A DNA stretch of 36,029 nt from assembly GCF_009935845.1 (NCBI RefSeq), contig NZ_QWEK01000036.1:1-36029 (forward strand), in the 5' to 3' direction. The notes below the pieces were generated by a model. That model was not told the origin of the DNA, did not search any database, and was given only the letters and a program-made list of their open reading frames with translations. This stretch comes from Pseudoflavonifractor sp. 524-17 (GTDB taxonomy: Bacteria; Bacillota; Clostridia; Oscillospirales; Oscillospiraceae). The position numbers were made by a program, and so were the translations under genes. Positions 1 to 6,901 of this stretch are shown here, piece after piece. Within the stretch, counting starts at the first letter, position 1, and every line of letters begins with the position of its first letter.

Positions 1-71
1 GAAGGATGTGGCCTCCTCCCGGTTGGGTTAAGTGTGGTAACTCAACTTTAACCGATGCAGCCTCATCCTTC
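1..71. repeat. Nested imperfect inverted repeat at window edge
   Basis: The outer arms 1-12 and 60-71 pair with one mismatch. The inner arms 26-33 (GGTTAAGT) and 45-53 (ACTTTAACC) pair with one bulged base. A T-rich stretch follows, so this could be a terminator or a structured leader cut by the window edge. The central GTGGTAAC faintly recalls a T-box antiterminator bulge, but the flanking pairing does not fit that family well. Confidence 0.35.
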
Positions 72-143
72 TGCTGTTTTCTTCTGCTGTCCAATATCTA
101 TTGTACTCCTACACCCGCCGCCGGAATTTCCTCCGGGCCCGCC

Positions 144-172
144 TTTACGTTTTTCGGAAAAGGTGATACAAT
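144..172 (+). promoter_or_regulatory. Candidate sigma-A promoter of the SEDS gene
   Basis: TTTACG (144-149), a 17-bp spacer and TACAAT (167-172) give a good vegetative promoter about 65 bp upstream of the proposed CTG start at 238. Confidence 0.55.
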
Positions 173-237
173 AGGAGTCTATATTTACAACCGCGGCGGA
201 GCCTTCCCCCGCCAGACTTGGAAAGGAGGCCATACCT

Positions 238-1437
238 CTGTCCTGGCTCACTGACTCCATCAAAGAATTTTTCCGCAAGGGGGATTTGCTCCTCCTCTCC
301 CTGTGCGTCATCTCCAGCGGATTCGGGCTGGTGCTCATTTACAGTGCCACCCGCTATACCGGCAGCACCCGGTTTATGCCGGTACAGTGCTTTGCCATTC
401 TTCTGGGCATTCTCGTCTACATCTCCATGTCCTCCGTGGACATCGAGCTCTTTACCGAGCGGTCCTGGAAGTTTCTGCTGGCCTTCAATCTCTGCTTTAT
501 CATGCTCACCCGCACCCCCATCGGCGTGGACCACGGCACCGGCAACCGCAGCTGGCTGTCCATCCCCGGCATCCCCTTTGAGCTCCAGCCCGCTGAAATC
601 GTCAAGCTCACCTTTATTCTCCTTCTTGCCTGGCAGTGCAGCCACATTCAAAACGAGGACCGGGACATCAGCGCCCCATCCTCTGTGCTTCAGATTACCG
701 GGCACACCCTGTTGATGTTCCTCCTTATCGCCGTGGCCTCTGGGGATTTCGGCATGGGCCTGACCTATCTCTTTATTTTCGTCATTATCTCCTGGGTGGC
801 GGGGGTGAAGAAGCGGTGGTTCCTCCTGGCCGTGCTCCTTTTCGCGGCTATGGTGGCGGCTATTGTTCTGTTGTGGGACCAGCTGGGACACATCTACTTT
901 TTCCGGCGGGTCAAGGTGGTAATCGACCACCTCGCCGGCAATCCCGACACCATCTACGAGCAGACCATGGGCACCGGCTGGCAGCAGAGCAAAAGCATCT
1001 CCGCCATTGGCAGCGGCCAGCTCACCGGCATGGGCTACCGAAAGGGCAGCCTGACCCAGAGCGCCGCCGCCACCAACCTCCCCGCCCGGTACAACGACGA
1101 AATATTCGCCGTCTGCGGGGAGGAATTCGGCCTGGTGGGCTGCATACTCCTCCTGCTGCTGATGGCGGCTTTGATCCTGCGGTGCATTTGGGTGGCCCGG
1201 CGGGCGTGCAGCCCCCAGTCCGCCTACCTGGTCATGGGCTACGCGGGGATGCTGCTGGCCCAGGTAGGGGTCAACGTGGCCATGTGCCTGTATATCTTCC
1301 CGGTGGTGGGGCTCACCCTTCCCTTTGTCAGCTACGGCGGCTCCTCCATCATCACTATGTACGCTGCCATGGGCATTGTGTCCAGCGTGAAAATGCGCTC
1401 TTTGCCCAGCTGGCTGCGGGACCGCAGCAAATTATAG
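238..1437 (+). CDS. FtsW/RodA/SpoVE-family (SEDS) peptidoglycan glycosyltransferase
   Basis: A polytopic membrane protein of the SEDS family, which polymerises lipid II into glycan strands together with a class B penicillin-binding protein. The reading frame shows about ten hydrophobic segments. The family loop GTGWQQSKSISAIGSG is followed by the NDEIFAVCGEEFG block, where the catalytic Asp of RodA/FtsW lies, and near the C-terminus is the signature LPFVSYGGSS. No ATG precedes the first membrane segment. A strong AAAGGAGG (222-229) sits 8 bases before an in-frame CTG at 238, which adds a charged N-terminus (SWLTDSIKEFFRKGD) usual in this family and gives 399 residues. A TTG at 286 would remove that segment and has poor ribosome-site spacing. 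The sequence does not decide between division, elongation and sporulation roles. Confidence 0.85.
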   Translation: MSWLTDSIKEFFRKGDLLLLSLCVISSGFGLVLIYSATRYTGSTRFMPVQCFAILLGILVYISMSSVDIELFTERSWKFLLAFNLCFIMLTRTPIGVDHGTGNRSWLSIPGIPFELQPAEIVKLTFILLLAWQCSHIQNEDRDISAPSSVLQITGHTLLMFLLIAVASGDFGMGLTYLFIFVIISWVAGVKKRWFLLAVLLFAAMVAAIVLLWDQLGHIYFFRRVKVVIDHLAGNPDTIYEQTMGTGWQQSKSISAIGSGQLTGMGYRKGSLTQSAAATNLPARYNDEIFAVCGEEFGLVGCILLLLLMAALILRCIWVARRACSPQSAYLVMGYAGMLLAQVGVNVAMCLYIFPVVGLTLPFVSYGGSSIITMYAAMGIVSSVKMRSLPSWLRDRSKL

Positions 1438-1454
1438 TGTTCACTGTGGCATAA

Positions 1455-1507
1455 CCTCCTTGTTTTGGTAAAGACTATGGGCAACCCCATTTTATCAAAC
1501 AAGGAGG
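1455..1507 (+). terminator. Terminator-like hairpin overlapping the next gene's ribosome binding site
   Basis: Arms 1455-1472 and 1491-1507 pair almost perfectly (CCTCCTTGTTT with AAACAAGGAGG), with a nested ATGGG/CCCAT stem in the loop, followed by five T. The 3' arm contains the AAGGAGG that serves the TTG start at 1516. It therefore looks like an intrinsic terminator of the SEDS gene and at the same time a lid on the next Shine-Dalgarno. Confidence 0.7.
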
Positions 1508-1515
1508 TTTTTCAT

Positions 1516-2850
1516 TTGAACGCATCCCGAATTTCCCGCCGTCTGATGGCCGGAACGGCGCTGTGCGCCCTGGCGCTGGGCTGCTCCGCCCCCGCCTCCG
1601 CCTTTTTCTTCGGCGGAAAAGAAGCTGCCCAGGAGACGGCGGCGGTGGCCGCTTTTGGCAAAAACGGCCTGCCTGGCCAGACCATCTCCTTCTCTGCCGG
1701 GGACTTCCGGGCGGCGGACGGCGGGACCATGAGCCTGGACGCTCTGGTCATCGCCTCCCTCCCCGATCCCGCCGCCGGTGTGCTCACCTTCGGCGACCAG
1801 CCCCTCCAGGTGGGGGATACGGTGGCCCTCGGCGCAGTGGAGGGCATGGCCTTCCGCTCCTCTGGACAGCCCACCGCCGCCGTCTCCCAGTTCACCTTCA
1901 CCCCGGTTTTCTCCAGCGGCGTCACCGGCGCAGAAGTGCCAGTGGATCTCTATCTGCTCTCCGCCGCCAACAGCGCCCCCGTGGCGGAAAACCTGTCCTT
2001 TTCCACCTATAAAAACACCGCCCTCACCGCCCGGTTCGCCGCCATGGATCCAGAGGGCGATCTTCTCTCCTATCAGCTCATCAGCAAGCCCGCCCGGGGG
2101 GCCGTCACCATGCCGGAGGACGGGGACAACACCTTTGTATACACCCCCTATGAGAACAAGACCGGCAAAGACTCCTTCACCTATATCGCGGTGGACTCTG
2201 TGGGCAACGTCTCCGCCCCCGCCACAGTAAAGCTGAAGATCGAAAAGCCCGCCACAAAAGTGACCTACGCCGACATGGACGGACACAGCGCCGCTAACGC
2301 CGCCATCCGCCTGGCAGAGCAGAACATCTTCGTGGGAGAGTGCATGGGCGGCCAGTACTTCTTCCAGCCCGATCTCCCAGTCACCCGCAGCCAGTTTGTG
2401 GCCATGCTGATGAACGCCGCCGGGGTGGAGCAGCTCACCGATGTCACCCACACCGGCTTCGCCGACGACACCTCCATCCCCGGCTGGGCCAAGCCCTATG
2501 TGGCCTCCGCTCTCAAGTCCGGCCTGATCCAGGGTACCCAGAATGCCCAGGGACAGGTGGTCTTCCAGCCGGACAGCGCCATCACCCGGGCGGAGGCCAG
2601 CGTGCTCCTCAACCGGGTGCTCCAGGTTACAGACGTAGCCCAGCCTACCTTTGGGGTGGACCTCACCGGCGCCCCCGCCTGGGCCGCCCAGTCCGCCGCC
2701 AATCTGGAGAGCTGCGGCATCCTCCAGACCGACCACACCGGCGCCCTCCCCCTGGCCAACACCCTCACCCGGGCGGAGGCCGCAGAGCTGCTCTCCAATG
2801 CCCTGGATGTACTGGACGCCCGGGAGACTGGCGGCTGGTTCTTCTGGTAA
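1516..2850 (+). CDS. Secreted cell-surface protein with Ig-like domain and three SLH repeats
   Basis: A 444-residue exported protein. It begins with a Sec signal peptide (basic RISRR, hydrophobic stretch, ASA cleavage site; a weak lipobox-like LALGC also occurs). A poorly conserved region follows to about residue 155. Then comes a cadherin/Big_9-like Ig domain (NSAPVAENLSF to about residue 250) with the typical DPEGDLLSYQL, FVYTP and DSFTYIAVDSVGN blocks. The last third holds three S-layer-homology repeats, recognisable by their ITRAE or LTRAE motifs, which usually bind pyruvylated wall polymers. The start is TTG at 1516, 8 bases after AAGGAGG; longer in-frame starts lie inside the preceding hairpin and lack a ribosome site. 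Ligand or partner is unknown. Confidence 0.8.
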   Translation: MNASRISRRLMAGTALCALALGCSAPASAFFFGGKEAAQETAAVAAFGKNGLPGQTISFSAGDFRAADGGTMSLDALVIASLPDPAAGVLTFGDQPLQVGDTVALGAVEGMAFRSSGQPTAAVSQFTFTPVFSSGVTGAEVPVDLYLLSAANSAPVAENLSFSTYKNTALTARFAAMDPEGDLLSYQLISKPARGAVTMPEDGDNTFVYTPYENKTGKDSFTYIAVDSVGNVSAPATVKLKIEKPATKVTYADMDGHSAANAAIRLAEQNIFVGECMGGQYFFQPDLPVTRSQFVAMLMNAAGVEQLTDVTHTGFADDTSIPGWAKPYVASALKSGLIQGTQNAQGQVVFQPDSAITRAEASVLLNRVLQVTDVAQPTFGVDLTGAPAWAAQSAANLESCGILQTDHTGALPLANTLTRAEAAELLSNALDVLDARETGGWFFW

Positions 2851-2859
2851 TCCCGCTTT

Positions 2860-2897
2860 CCCCCAGTCCCGCCTCCGCGGGACTGGGGGGACTTTTT
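2860..2897 (+). terminator. Rho-independent terminator
   Basis: A CCCCAGTCCCGC / GCGGGACTGGGG stem with a short loop is followed by a T run, directly after the SLH-protein stop codon. Confidence 0.85.
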
Positions 2898-2964
2898 TAC
2901 ACATCCTCCAAAATTCAGCCCCAAATTTCTGGGCCTGAATTGGATAAAAGCTCCGAAATCGCCC

Positions 2965-2993
2965 TTGCATTTATTGCCGAACCGTCGTATACT
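2965..2993 (+). promoter_or_regulatory. Candidate promoter of the flavodoxin-like gene
   Basis: TTGCAT, a 17-bp spacer and TATACT lie about 78 bp upstream of the start at 3071. The -10 is good, the -35 only half-matching. Confidence 0.45.
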
Positions 2994-3070
2994 CTTATTA
3001 AGACTTTGGCGGTTTCCTTGCGTACACCGCCGCCCGGATTTTAAACTATGAGAAAGGCAGTGATCCCTCT

Positions 3071-3709
3071 ATGGAGAACACCAAGATTTTGCTCATCTGC
3101 GGCAGCCCCCGTCCCAAGGCCAAATCCGCCGCCTACGCCGGTCTGCTGGCCGCCCAGGAGGGCGCTCAGTCCGTCGCCGGTGTGGACACCGATCTGGTGG
3201 AGCTGTTCGGCCGCAAGATCGCCCCCTGCATCCACTGCAACAAGTGCCTGCGGGACGACGCCGACCGCTGCACTGTCTTCCACGACGATATGGACGAGCT
3301 GTACGACAAGTTCTTCCAGGCAGACGGCATCATCATCAGCTGCCCGGTATACGACATGAACGTCACCGCCCAGTTCGCCCAGTTCTACAGCCGCTTCCGT
3401 TCCTCCTGGAAGCTGAGCGTGGACGACCCCGCTTTTTTCCAGTATAAGGTGGGCGCCGCCATCGCCGTGGGCGGCACCCGCAACGGCGGCCAGGAGAGCG
3501 TCATCCGCTCCATCAACAACATCTACGCCACCCACGGCATCAACATCTGCCCCTGCGGCGGCGGCATCTACGGCGGCGCCATGCTGTGGAACCCCGGCGA
3601 CGGCTCCACCGCCATGGACGACCCCGCCGGCCTGGAGAACTGCCGCACCCTGGGCGCTAAGCTGGCCCAGGTGGCCAAGGCCCTCAAGGCGGGCCGGGGC
3701 GCGGTGTAA
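3071..3709 (+). CDS. NADPH-dependent FMN reductase / flavodoxin-fold family protein
   Basis: A 212-residue cytosolic protein of the flavodoxin-like (WrbA/iron-sulfur flavoprotein-related) superfamily. The N-terminal beta-strand plus GSPRPKAKS is the FMN phosphate-binding loop. It is followed by a cysteine cluster CIHCNKC with a later Cys (about residues 56-71), as in clostridial iron-sulfur flavoproteins, and by the conserved block GIIISCPVYDMNV that contacts the flavin. Family members transfer electrons from reduced nicotinamide or ferredoxin to quinones, metals or unknown acceptors. The gene is flanked by terminators on both sides and is probably transcribed alone. The physiological acceptor cannot be read from the sequence. 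Confidence 0.8.
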   Translation: MENTKILLICGSPRPKAKSAAYAGLLAAQEGAQSVAGVDTDLVELFGRKIAPCIHCNKCLRDDADRCTVFHDDMDELYDKFFQADGIIISCPVYDMNVTAQFAQFYSRFRSSWKLSVDDPAFFQYKVGAAIAVGGTRNGGQESVIRSINNIYATHGINICPCGGGIYGGAMLWNPGDGSTAMDDPAGLENCRTLGAKLAQVAKALKAGRGAV

Positions 3710-3726
3710 CCCCAACGTCCATACAT

Positions 3727-3765
3727 AAAAAACCTGGCCGGCTTTTTCAGCCGGCCAGGTTTTTA
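3727..3765. terminator. Bidirectional terminator between convergent genes
   Basis: A 12-bp perfect stem (ACCTGGCCGGCT / AGCCGGCCAGGT) is flanked by A5 and T5 runs. It serves the flavodoxin-like gene on plus and the ABM-like gene on minus, and overlaps the latter's stop codon. Confidence 0.9.
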
Positions 3766-4062
3766 ATATTGCTTGACAAACTGGGAAACCAGCGCCCTGC
3801 AGGTCTGCATTTGGATGCAGGCGTAGAACCGCTCTGTTACTTCCTTTCCCTGCCCTGCCGTCATGGCGTTCTTCGCGTCCTCCTCCGTCTCCCAGAGGAC
3901 AAAATCCGTCCATACCTTGTCCTGCCGGTAGTGCTCCCAGGAAATGAAACCCTTCGCTTTGGAGATAACCTCATCGTGCAGACTCTGCGTCCGCTCAATA
4001 AACTGCTCCTCACTCACGTTTTTCCTCAGCTTATAGGAAAAAATCCACGCTGTCTTCGCCAT
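3763..4062 (-). CDS. Small ABM/dimeric alpha-beta-barrel-like protein
   Basis: A 99-residue protein with the look of a ferredoxin-like dimeric alpha-beta barrel (antibiotic biosynthesis monooxygenase or Dabb type): an initial strand (TAWIFSYKL), a helix, a strand containing GFISWEHYRQ, and WTDFVLWETEEDAKNAM, which is typical of ABM-like proteins in which a Trp and an acidic helix close the barrel. The catalytic role is unknown; many relatives are annotated only by fold. The start ATG at 4062 has a weak GGGGCGG ribosome site. It converges on the flavodoxin-like gene. Confidence 0.6.
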   Translation of the reverse strand: MAKTAWIFSYKLRKNVSEEQFIERTQSLHDEVISKAKGFISWEHYRQDKVWTDFVLWETEEDAKNAMTAGQGKEVTERFYACIQMQTCRALVSQFVKQY

Positions 4063-4202
4063 CTCATCCGCCCCATTCTGAATATGATATCGGGTATTTA
4101 GTCTATCATAAAACGTCCCTCAATTCAATCTGGATTCGTAAAGCCGCCCCGCCTGTCTCCTAACATCCCCGGCCCGCCGATGGTCCCCTTGCCTCTTCCC
4201 TC

Positions 4203-4231
4203 TTGACAACCGCGCCGCTTTCCGGTACCGT
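4203..4231 (+). promoter_or_regulatory. Candidate promoter of the thrE-like pair
   Basis: A perfect TTGACA (4203-4208) with a 17-bp spacer before a weak TACCGT (4226-4231). The predicted transcript would begin only about 20 nt before the TTG start at 4259, so the leader would be almost only the ribosome binding site. Confidence 0.4.
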
Positions 4232-4258
4232 TGTCCTCAGGAAAGGGAGTGGTTCTGT

Positions 4259-5032
4259 TTGAACGAACGGGAGCTGTTTGATCTCGTCCTGCTGCTGGGG
4301 GAAACCATGCTGTCCAGCGGCGGCGAGATTTTCCGCACCAACGAGCTGATGGGCGGCGCGGCCCGGGCCTTCGGCCTGCGGCAGTGCAGCGTCTTTACCA
4401 TTGCCAACGGCATTTTTCTCTCCGCCGTGGTGGACGGAGAGCACTACTCCTGCCAGGTCCGGCATATCCCCCTCACCCCCATCCGCCTCTCCCGGGTGGA
4501 GGCTATGAACGACCTCTCCCGGCGGATCGCCGGCGGGCTGCTCACCCCCCAGGAGGCCCGGGCGGAGGTGCTGGCCATCCGCGCCTCCAAGGGGACCGGC
4601 CCCCTTGCCCTGACCTTGGCCTCCGCCGCCGGGGCGGGCTGCTTCTGCTTCCTCTTCGGCGGGCGGCTTATTGACTGCGTAGTTGCCTTTCTGGCCGGCC
4701 TGCTGCTCTCCCTATTTCAGCTGGGCTTCTGCCGACGGTTTTCTATCCGCAAGGTGATGAGCAATATCCTCAGCAGCGCTCTGGTCACTTTGATCTGCTG
4801 CACCGCCTTCCGCCTGGGGCTGGGACAGCTGGACAAGATGATCATCGGCTCCATCTTCCCCCTGGTGCCGGGGGTGGCCCTCACCATCGCGGTACGCAAC
4901 TTTATGGAGAACGACTATATCGCCGGCCTGGTGCGCCTCACCGACGCCCTGCTGGTGGCCAGCTGCATCGCCGTGGGCGTGGGCAGTGTTATTACGGTGT
5001 GGAGCCGCCTGTTGGGAGGGATTGCGCTGTGA
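4259..5032 (+). CDS. Threonine/serine exporter family protein, ThrE N-terminal part (DUF1212)
   Basis: A 257-residue membrane protein matching the larger half of split ThrE-type exporters. The soluble N-terminal region has the family motif SGGEIFRTNELM, then VRHIPLTPIRLSRVEAMNDLSRRI, followed by about five hydrophobic segments and the conserved block FPLVPGVALTIAVRNFMENDYIAG. In Corynebacterium ThrE exports threonine and serine by proton antiport; for these split clostridial pairs the substrate is inferred only. The start is TTG at 4259, 9-10 bases after AGGAAAGGGAG. The stop overlaps the start of the partner gene by 4 bases, so the two are translationally coupled. Confidence 0.85.
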   Translation: MNERELFDLVLLLGETMLSSGGEIFRTNELMGGAARAFGLRQCSVFTIANGIFLSAVVDGEHYSCQVRHIPLTPIRLSRVEAMNDLSRRIAGGLLTPQEARAEVLAIRASKGTGPLALTLASAAGAGCFCFLFGGRLIDCVVAFLAGLLLSLFQLGFCRRFSIRKVMSNILSSALVTLICCTAFRLGLGQLDKMIIGSIFPLVPGVALTIAVRNFMENDYIAGLVRLTDALLVASCIAVGVGSVITVWSRLLGGIAL

Positions 5033-5499
5033 ATGCCGCTCAGCTGTTTTGGGAGCTGCTGGCCGCCGCCGGCGGCACAGTGGCCTTCTCCATCCTCTTC
5101 CAGGTGACCCCGCGGCACTTTACCCACTGCGGCTTTGTGGGGGCCGCGGGCTGGCTGGTGTACCGGCTGGCAGGGTATGCGTTCTCCTCCGACGTGCTGG
5201 CCACCTTTGTGGCTACGCTGGTGCTCACCGCCTGCGCCCGGTGGTTTTCCACCCTCCGGCGCACCCCTACGCTGGTCTTTCTGGTCAGCGGCATTTTTAC
5301 TCTGGTCCCCGGCGCCGCCATCTACCACACCGCCTACTATGTCTTCATGGAGGAGGCGGAGCTGGCGGCAGAAGCCGCCGCCGCCACTCTGAAGCTGGCC
5401 GCTGCCATCGCCCTGGGCATCCTGGCGGCCTACTCCCTGCCAAACCGGCTGTTCGGCTGGCGCAGAAGTGCCGACTCGAGCAAGGCCCAGGGGGAGTGA
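5029..5499 (+). CDS. Threonine/serine exporter family protein, ThrE C-terminal part (DUF3815)
   Basis: A 156-residue membrane protein with about four to five hydrophobic segments, the short partner of the split ThrE system. It carries FSILFQVTPRH near the start and SGIFTLVPGAAIYHTAYYV, the usual ThrE_2 signature. The start is GTG at 5029, inside the overlap GTGA with the upstream stop and about 8 bases after GGGAGGGA; an upstream in-frame ATG at 4999 would lie inside the previous gene and lacks a site. It should form a heteromeric exporter with the preceding protein. Confidence 0.85.
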   Translation: MNAAQLFWELLAAAGGTVAFSILFQVTPRHFTHCGFVGAAGWLVYRLAGYAFSSDVLATFVATLVLTACARWFSTLRRTPTLVFLVSGIFTLVPGAAIYHTAYYVFMEEAELAAEAAAATLKLAAAIALGILAAYSLPNRLFGWRRSADSSKAQGE

Positions 5500-5526
5500 T
5501 CAGAACACCAGGGCGGCGGACAGACG

Positions 5527-5564
5527 AAAAGACAGGTATGACCTGCGTGCCATACCTGTCTTTT
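5527..5564. terminator. Terminator after the thrE-like pair
   Basis: AAAAGACAGGTATG (5527-5540) pairs perfectly with CATACCTGTCTTTT (5551-5564). A and T runs on both flanks make it usable in both directions. It directly abuts the MITE-like element. Confidence 0.85.
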
Positions 5565-5736
5565 AGGCCTTGTTTGAAAAATGGCAATATGCTCAGCGGC
5601 GAGATATTTTTTCGTCAGACAAAGCCGATTTGACGCAGGAATACTGGATGTATTTCAAGGAAAATCGGCAAAGTATGGCGGAAAAGGAAAAAGAGCCGCC
5701 GTTTGGGCGTTTCGACATTTTTCAAACAAGGCCTAA
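5563..5736. mobile_element. MITE-like element with 21-bp perfect terminal inverted repeats
   Basis: The outer arms 5563-5583 and 5716-5736 are exact reverse complements, beginning TTAGGCC and ending GGCCTAA. If the flanking TA is counted as a target duplication, the element spans 5566-5733 (168 bp) with TA on both sides, as for Tc1/mariner or IS630-type non-autonomous elements. Inside lie further paired blocks (GCGGC/GCCGC and GCCGATTT/AAATCGGC), so the whole could fold into one long hairpin. A 63-codon frame crosses it but has no ribosome site and runs out of the element. Confidence 0.55.
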
Positions 5737-5747
5737 GCGCTGTGTCT

Positions 5748-6203
5748 CTATTTTTCTTTGAGCAGCTTGTTCAGCTCATCCATAAAGGTGCTGATATCCT
5801 TGAACTGCCGGTAGACCGAGGCGAAGCGGACATAGGCCACCTCGTCCACTCCCTTCAGCCGTTCCATTACCAGTTCTCCAATATAGGAGGAGTCTACCTC
5901 CCGCTCCATGGCGGTCTGGAGGGTCTGCTCAATCTCATCAGCCATGTCTTGCAGCACCGCGAAGGGGACCGGCCGCTTCTCACAGGCCCGTACCATACCG
6001 TTGAGCATCTTCCCCTTCTCAAAGCTCTGCCGGCTGCCATCCTTTTTGATCACCACCAGAGGCAGGCTCTCCATGGTCTCATAGGTGGTAAATCGCTTAT
6101 GGCACACCAGACACTCCCGCCGCCGCCGGATGCTGGCCCCCTCGTCTGAGGGGCGGGAGTCCACAACCTTACTCTCCAGATTGGTGCAATAGGGACATCT
6201 CAT
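5748..6203 (-). CDS. nrdR: Transcriptional repressor NrdR
   Basis: A 151-residue repressor of ribonucleotide reductase genes, full length for the family. The N-terminal zinc ribbon has Cys3, Cys6, Cys31 and Cys34 (MRCPYC and CLVC). It is followed by the conserved [17 protein letters not shown] and an ATP-cone domain beginning near [18 protein letters not shown], which senses ATP/dATP. The start at 6203 gives the canonical MRCPYC and has GGGAGGG at the right distance; an upstream start adding 14 residues is not typical. No obvious NrdR box or nrd gene is in the window. Its stop lies 12 bp from the MITE-like element. Confidence 0.95.
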   Translation of the reverse strand: MRCPYCTNLESKVVDSRPSDEGASIRRRRECLVCHKRFTTYETMESLPLVVIKKDGSRQSFEKGKMLNGMVRACEKRPVPFAVLQDMADEIEQTLQTAMEREVDSSYIGELVMERLKGVDEVAYVRFASVYRQFKDISTFMDELNKLLKEK

Positions 6204-6307
6204 CGCGTTTCCCTCCCAAAACAGACTGTTATCCTGTTCCGTCAAATTCCCACAGCCGCCTTGTATCGTTCACGTATCACGGCATCATGAGTCAACTTTT
6301 TTGGCTG

Positions 6308-6371
6308 CCCCGTAAGGGGCGAGAAAAAGGTTCAAATCAAAAATATAATAGCCGCTGTGCGGCTATTATAC
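6308..6371. other. Noncoding spacer with two hairpins between nrdR and the small gene
   Basis: The 277-bp gap between nrdR and the 51-aa gene has two hairpins: GCCCC/GGGGC with a GTAA loop near 6308-6321, and a stronger ATAATAGCCGC/GCGGCTATTAT at 6346-6371. Read on minus, the second is followed by TTTTT and could stop readthrough from hprK. I see no clear promoter for either flanking gene. Confidence 0.5.
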
Positions 6372-6480
6372 CATATTTCTGCCCCTTTGTATCGCTGCTT
6401 TTCAAATTATTTTTATTTGTTATGTATACCGCTCCTGTCTCCGGGCATACTACCATTACCCAAAACGGGAGGTGAATCAT

Positions 6481-6636
6481 ATGCAGAGCAATTATGACGA
6501 GATCCGCAAAGCCAATCAGAAGAGCCACAGCAAGTCTGCTTCCGCCTCTGCCCAGAACAAGAAGAAGGACAGTGCGCAGAACAAAAAGCAGGCCCCCGAG
6601 GCCCAGAACCAGTCCAACTACTCCAACCATTGCTGA
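6481..6636 (+). CDS. Small hydrophilic protein, unknown function (51 aa)
   Basis: A 51-residue open frame with an excellent ribosome site (GGGAGGTGA, 7-8 bases before ATG at 6481). The product begins MQSNYDEIRKANQKSH and ends QSNYSNHC. It is very rich in Gln, Asn, Lys and Ser with no hydrophobic segment, so it is likely unstructured and soluble. The composition resembles small spore-core or spore-coat type proteins of clostridia, but no SASP signature is visible, so the function is unknown. A single Cys is the last residue. The gene is isolated between hairpin-rich spacers. Confidence 0.65.
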   Translation: MQSNYDEIRKANQKSHSKSASASAQNKKKDSAQNKKQAPEAQNQSNYSNHC

Positions 6637-6644
6637 GCCGCACA

Positions 6645-6887
6645 CAGGGGCACACCGGGAAACTTTTTCCCAGTGTGCCCCTGCCAGCCTGTCGAAAAAG
6701 TATTTTCGACAGGCTGAACGCAGTTTTCAGACCTTCAAAAAGTTCTGAAAACTGGTTTACTTGGACGCGAAAGGGAACCCTGACGGTTCCCTTTCACACT
6801 ATCCCTCCCTCCGAAACCTTCAAATTTTGTGTTTTTTGACACACTGACAGGGGCACACCGGGAAACTTTTTCCCAGTGTGCCCCTGT
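6645..6887. repeat. Tandem cluster of five hairpins with an exact 39-bp direct repeat
   Basis: The spacer between the 51-aa gene and hprK holds, in order: hairpin 6645-6683 (CAGGGGCACAC... stem), hairpin 6685-6716 (CAGCCTGTCGAAAA / TTTTCGACAGGCTG), hairpin 6721-6754 (CAGTTTTCAGA / TCTGAAAACTG), hairpin 6769-6795 (GAAAGGGAACC / GGTTCCCTTTC) and hairpin 6849-6887, an exact 39-bp copy of the first. The last copy is followed by TCTCTTTT on plus and may terminate. Two of the hairpin types recur elsewhere in the window. Confidence 0.75.
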
Positions 6888-6901
6888 CTCTTTTGCCCAG
6901 T

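Noticed and set aside
1-71. T-box leader
   Set aside because: Only a GTGGTAAC reminiscent of the bulge is present; the conserved helix pairing is not, and the downstream SEDS gene is not a usual T-box target.
5570-5761. 63-codon frame across the MITE-like element
   Set aside because: TTG start without ribosome site; the frame crosses both terminal repeats and runs into the nrdR 3' end.
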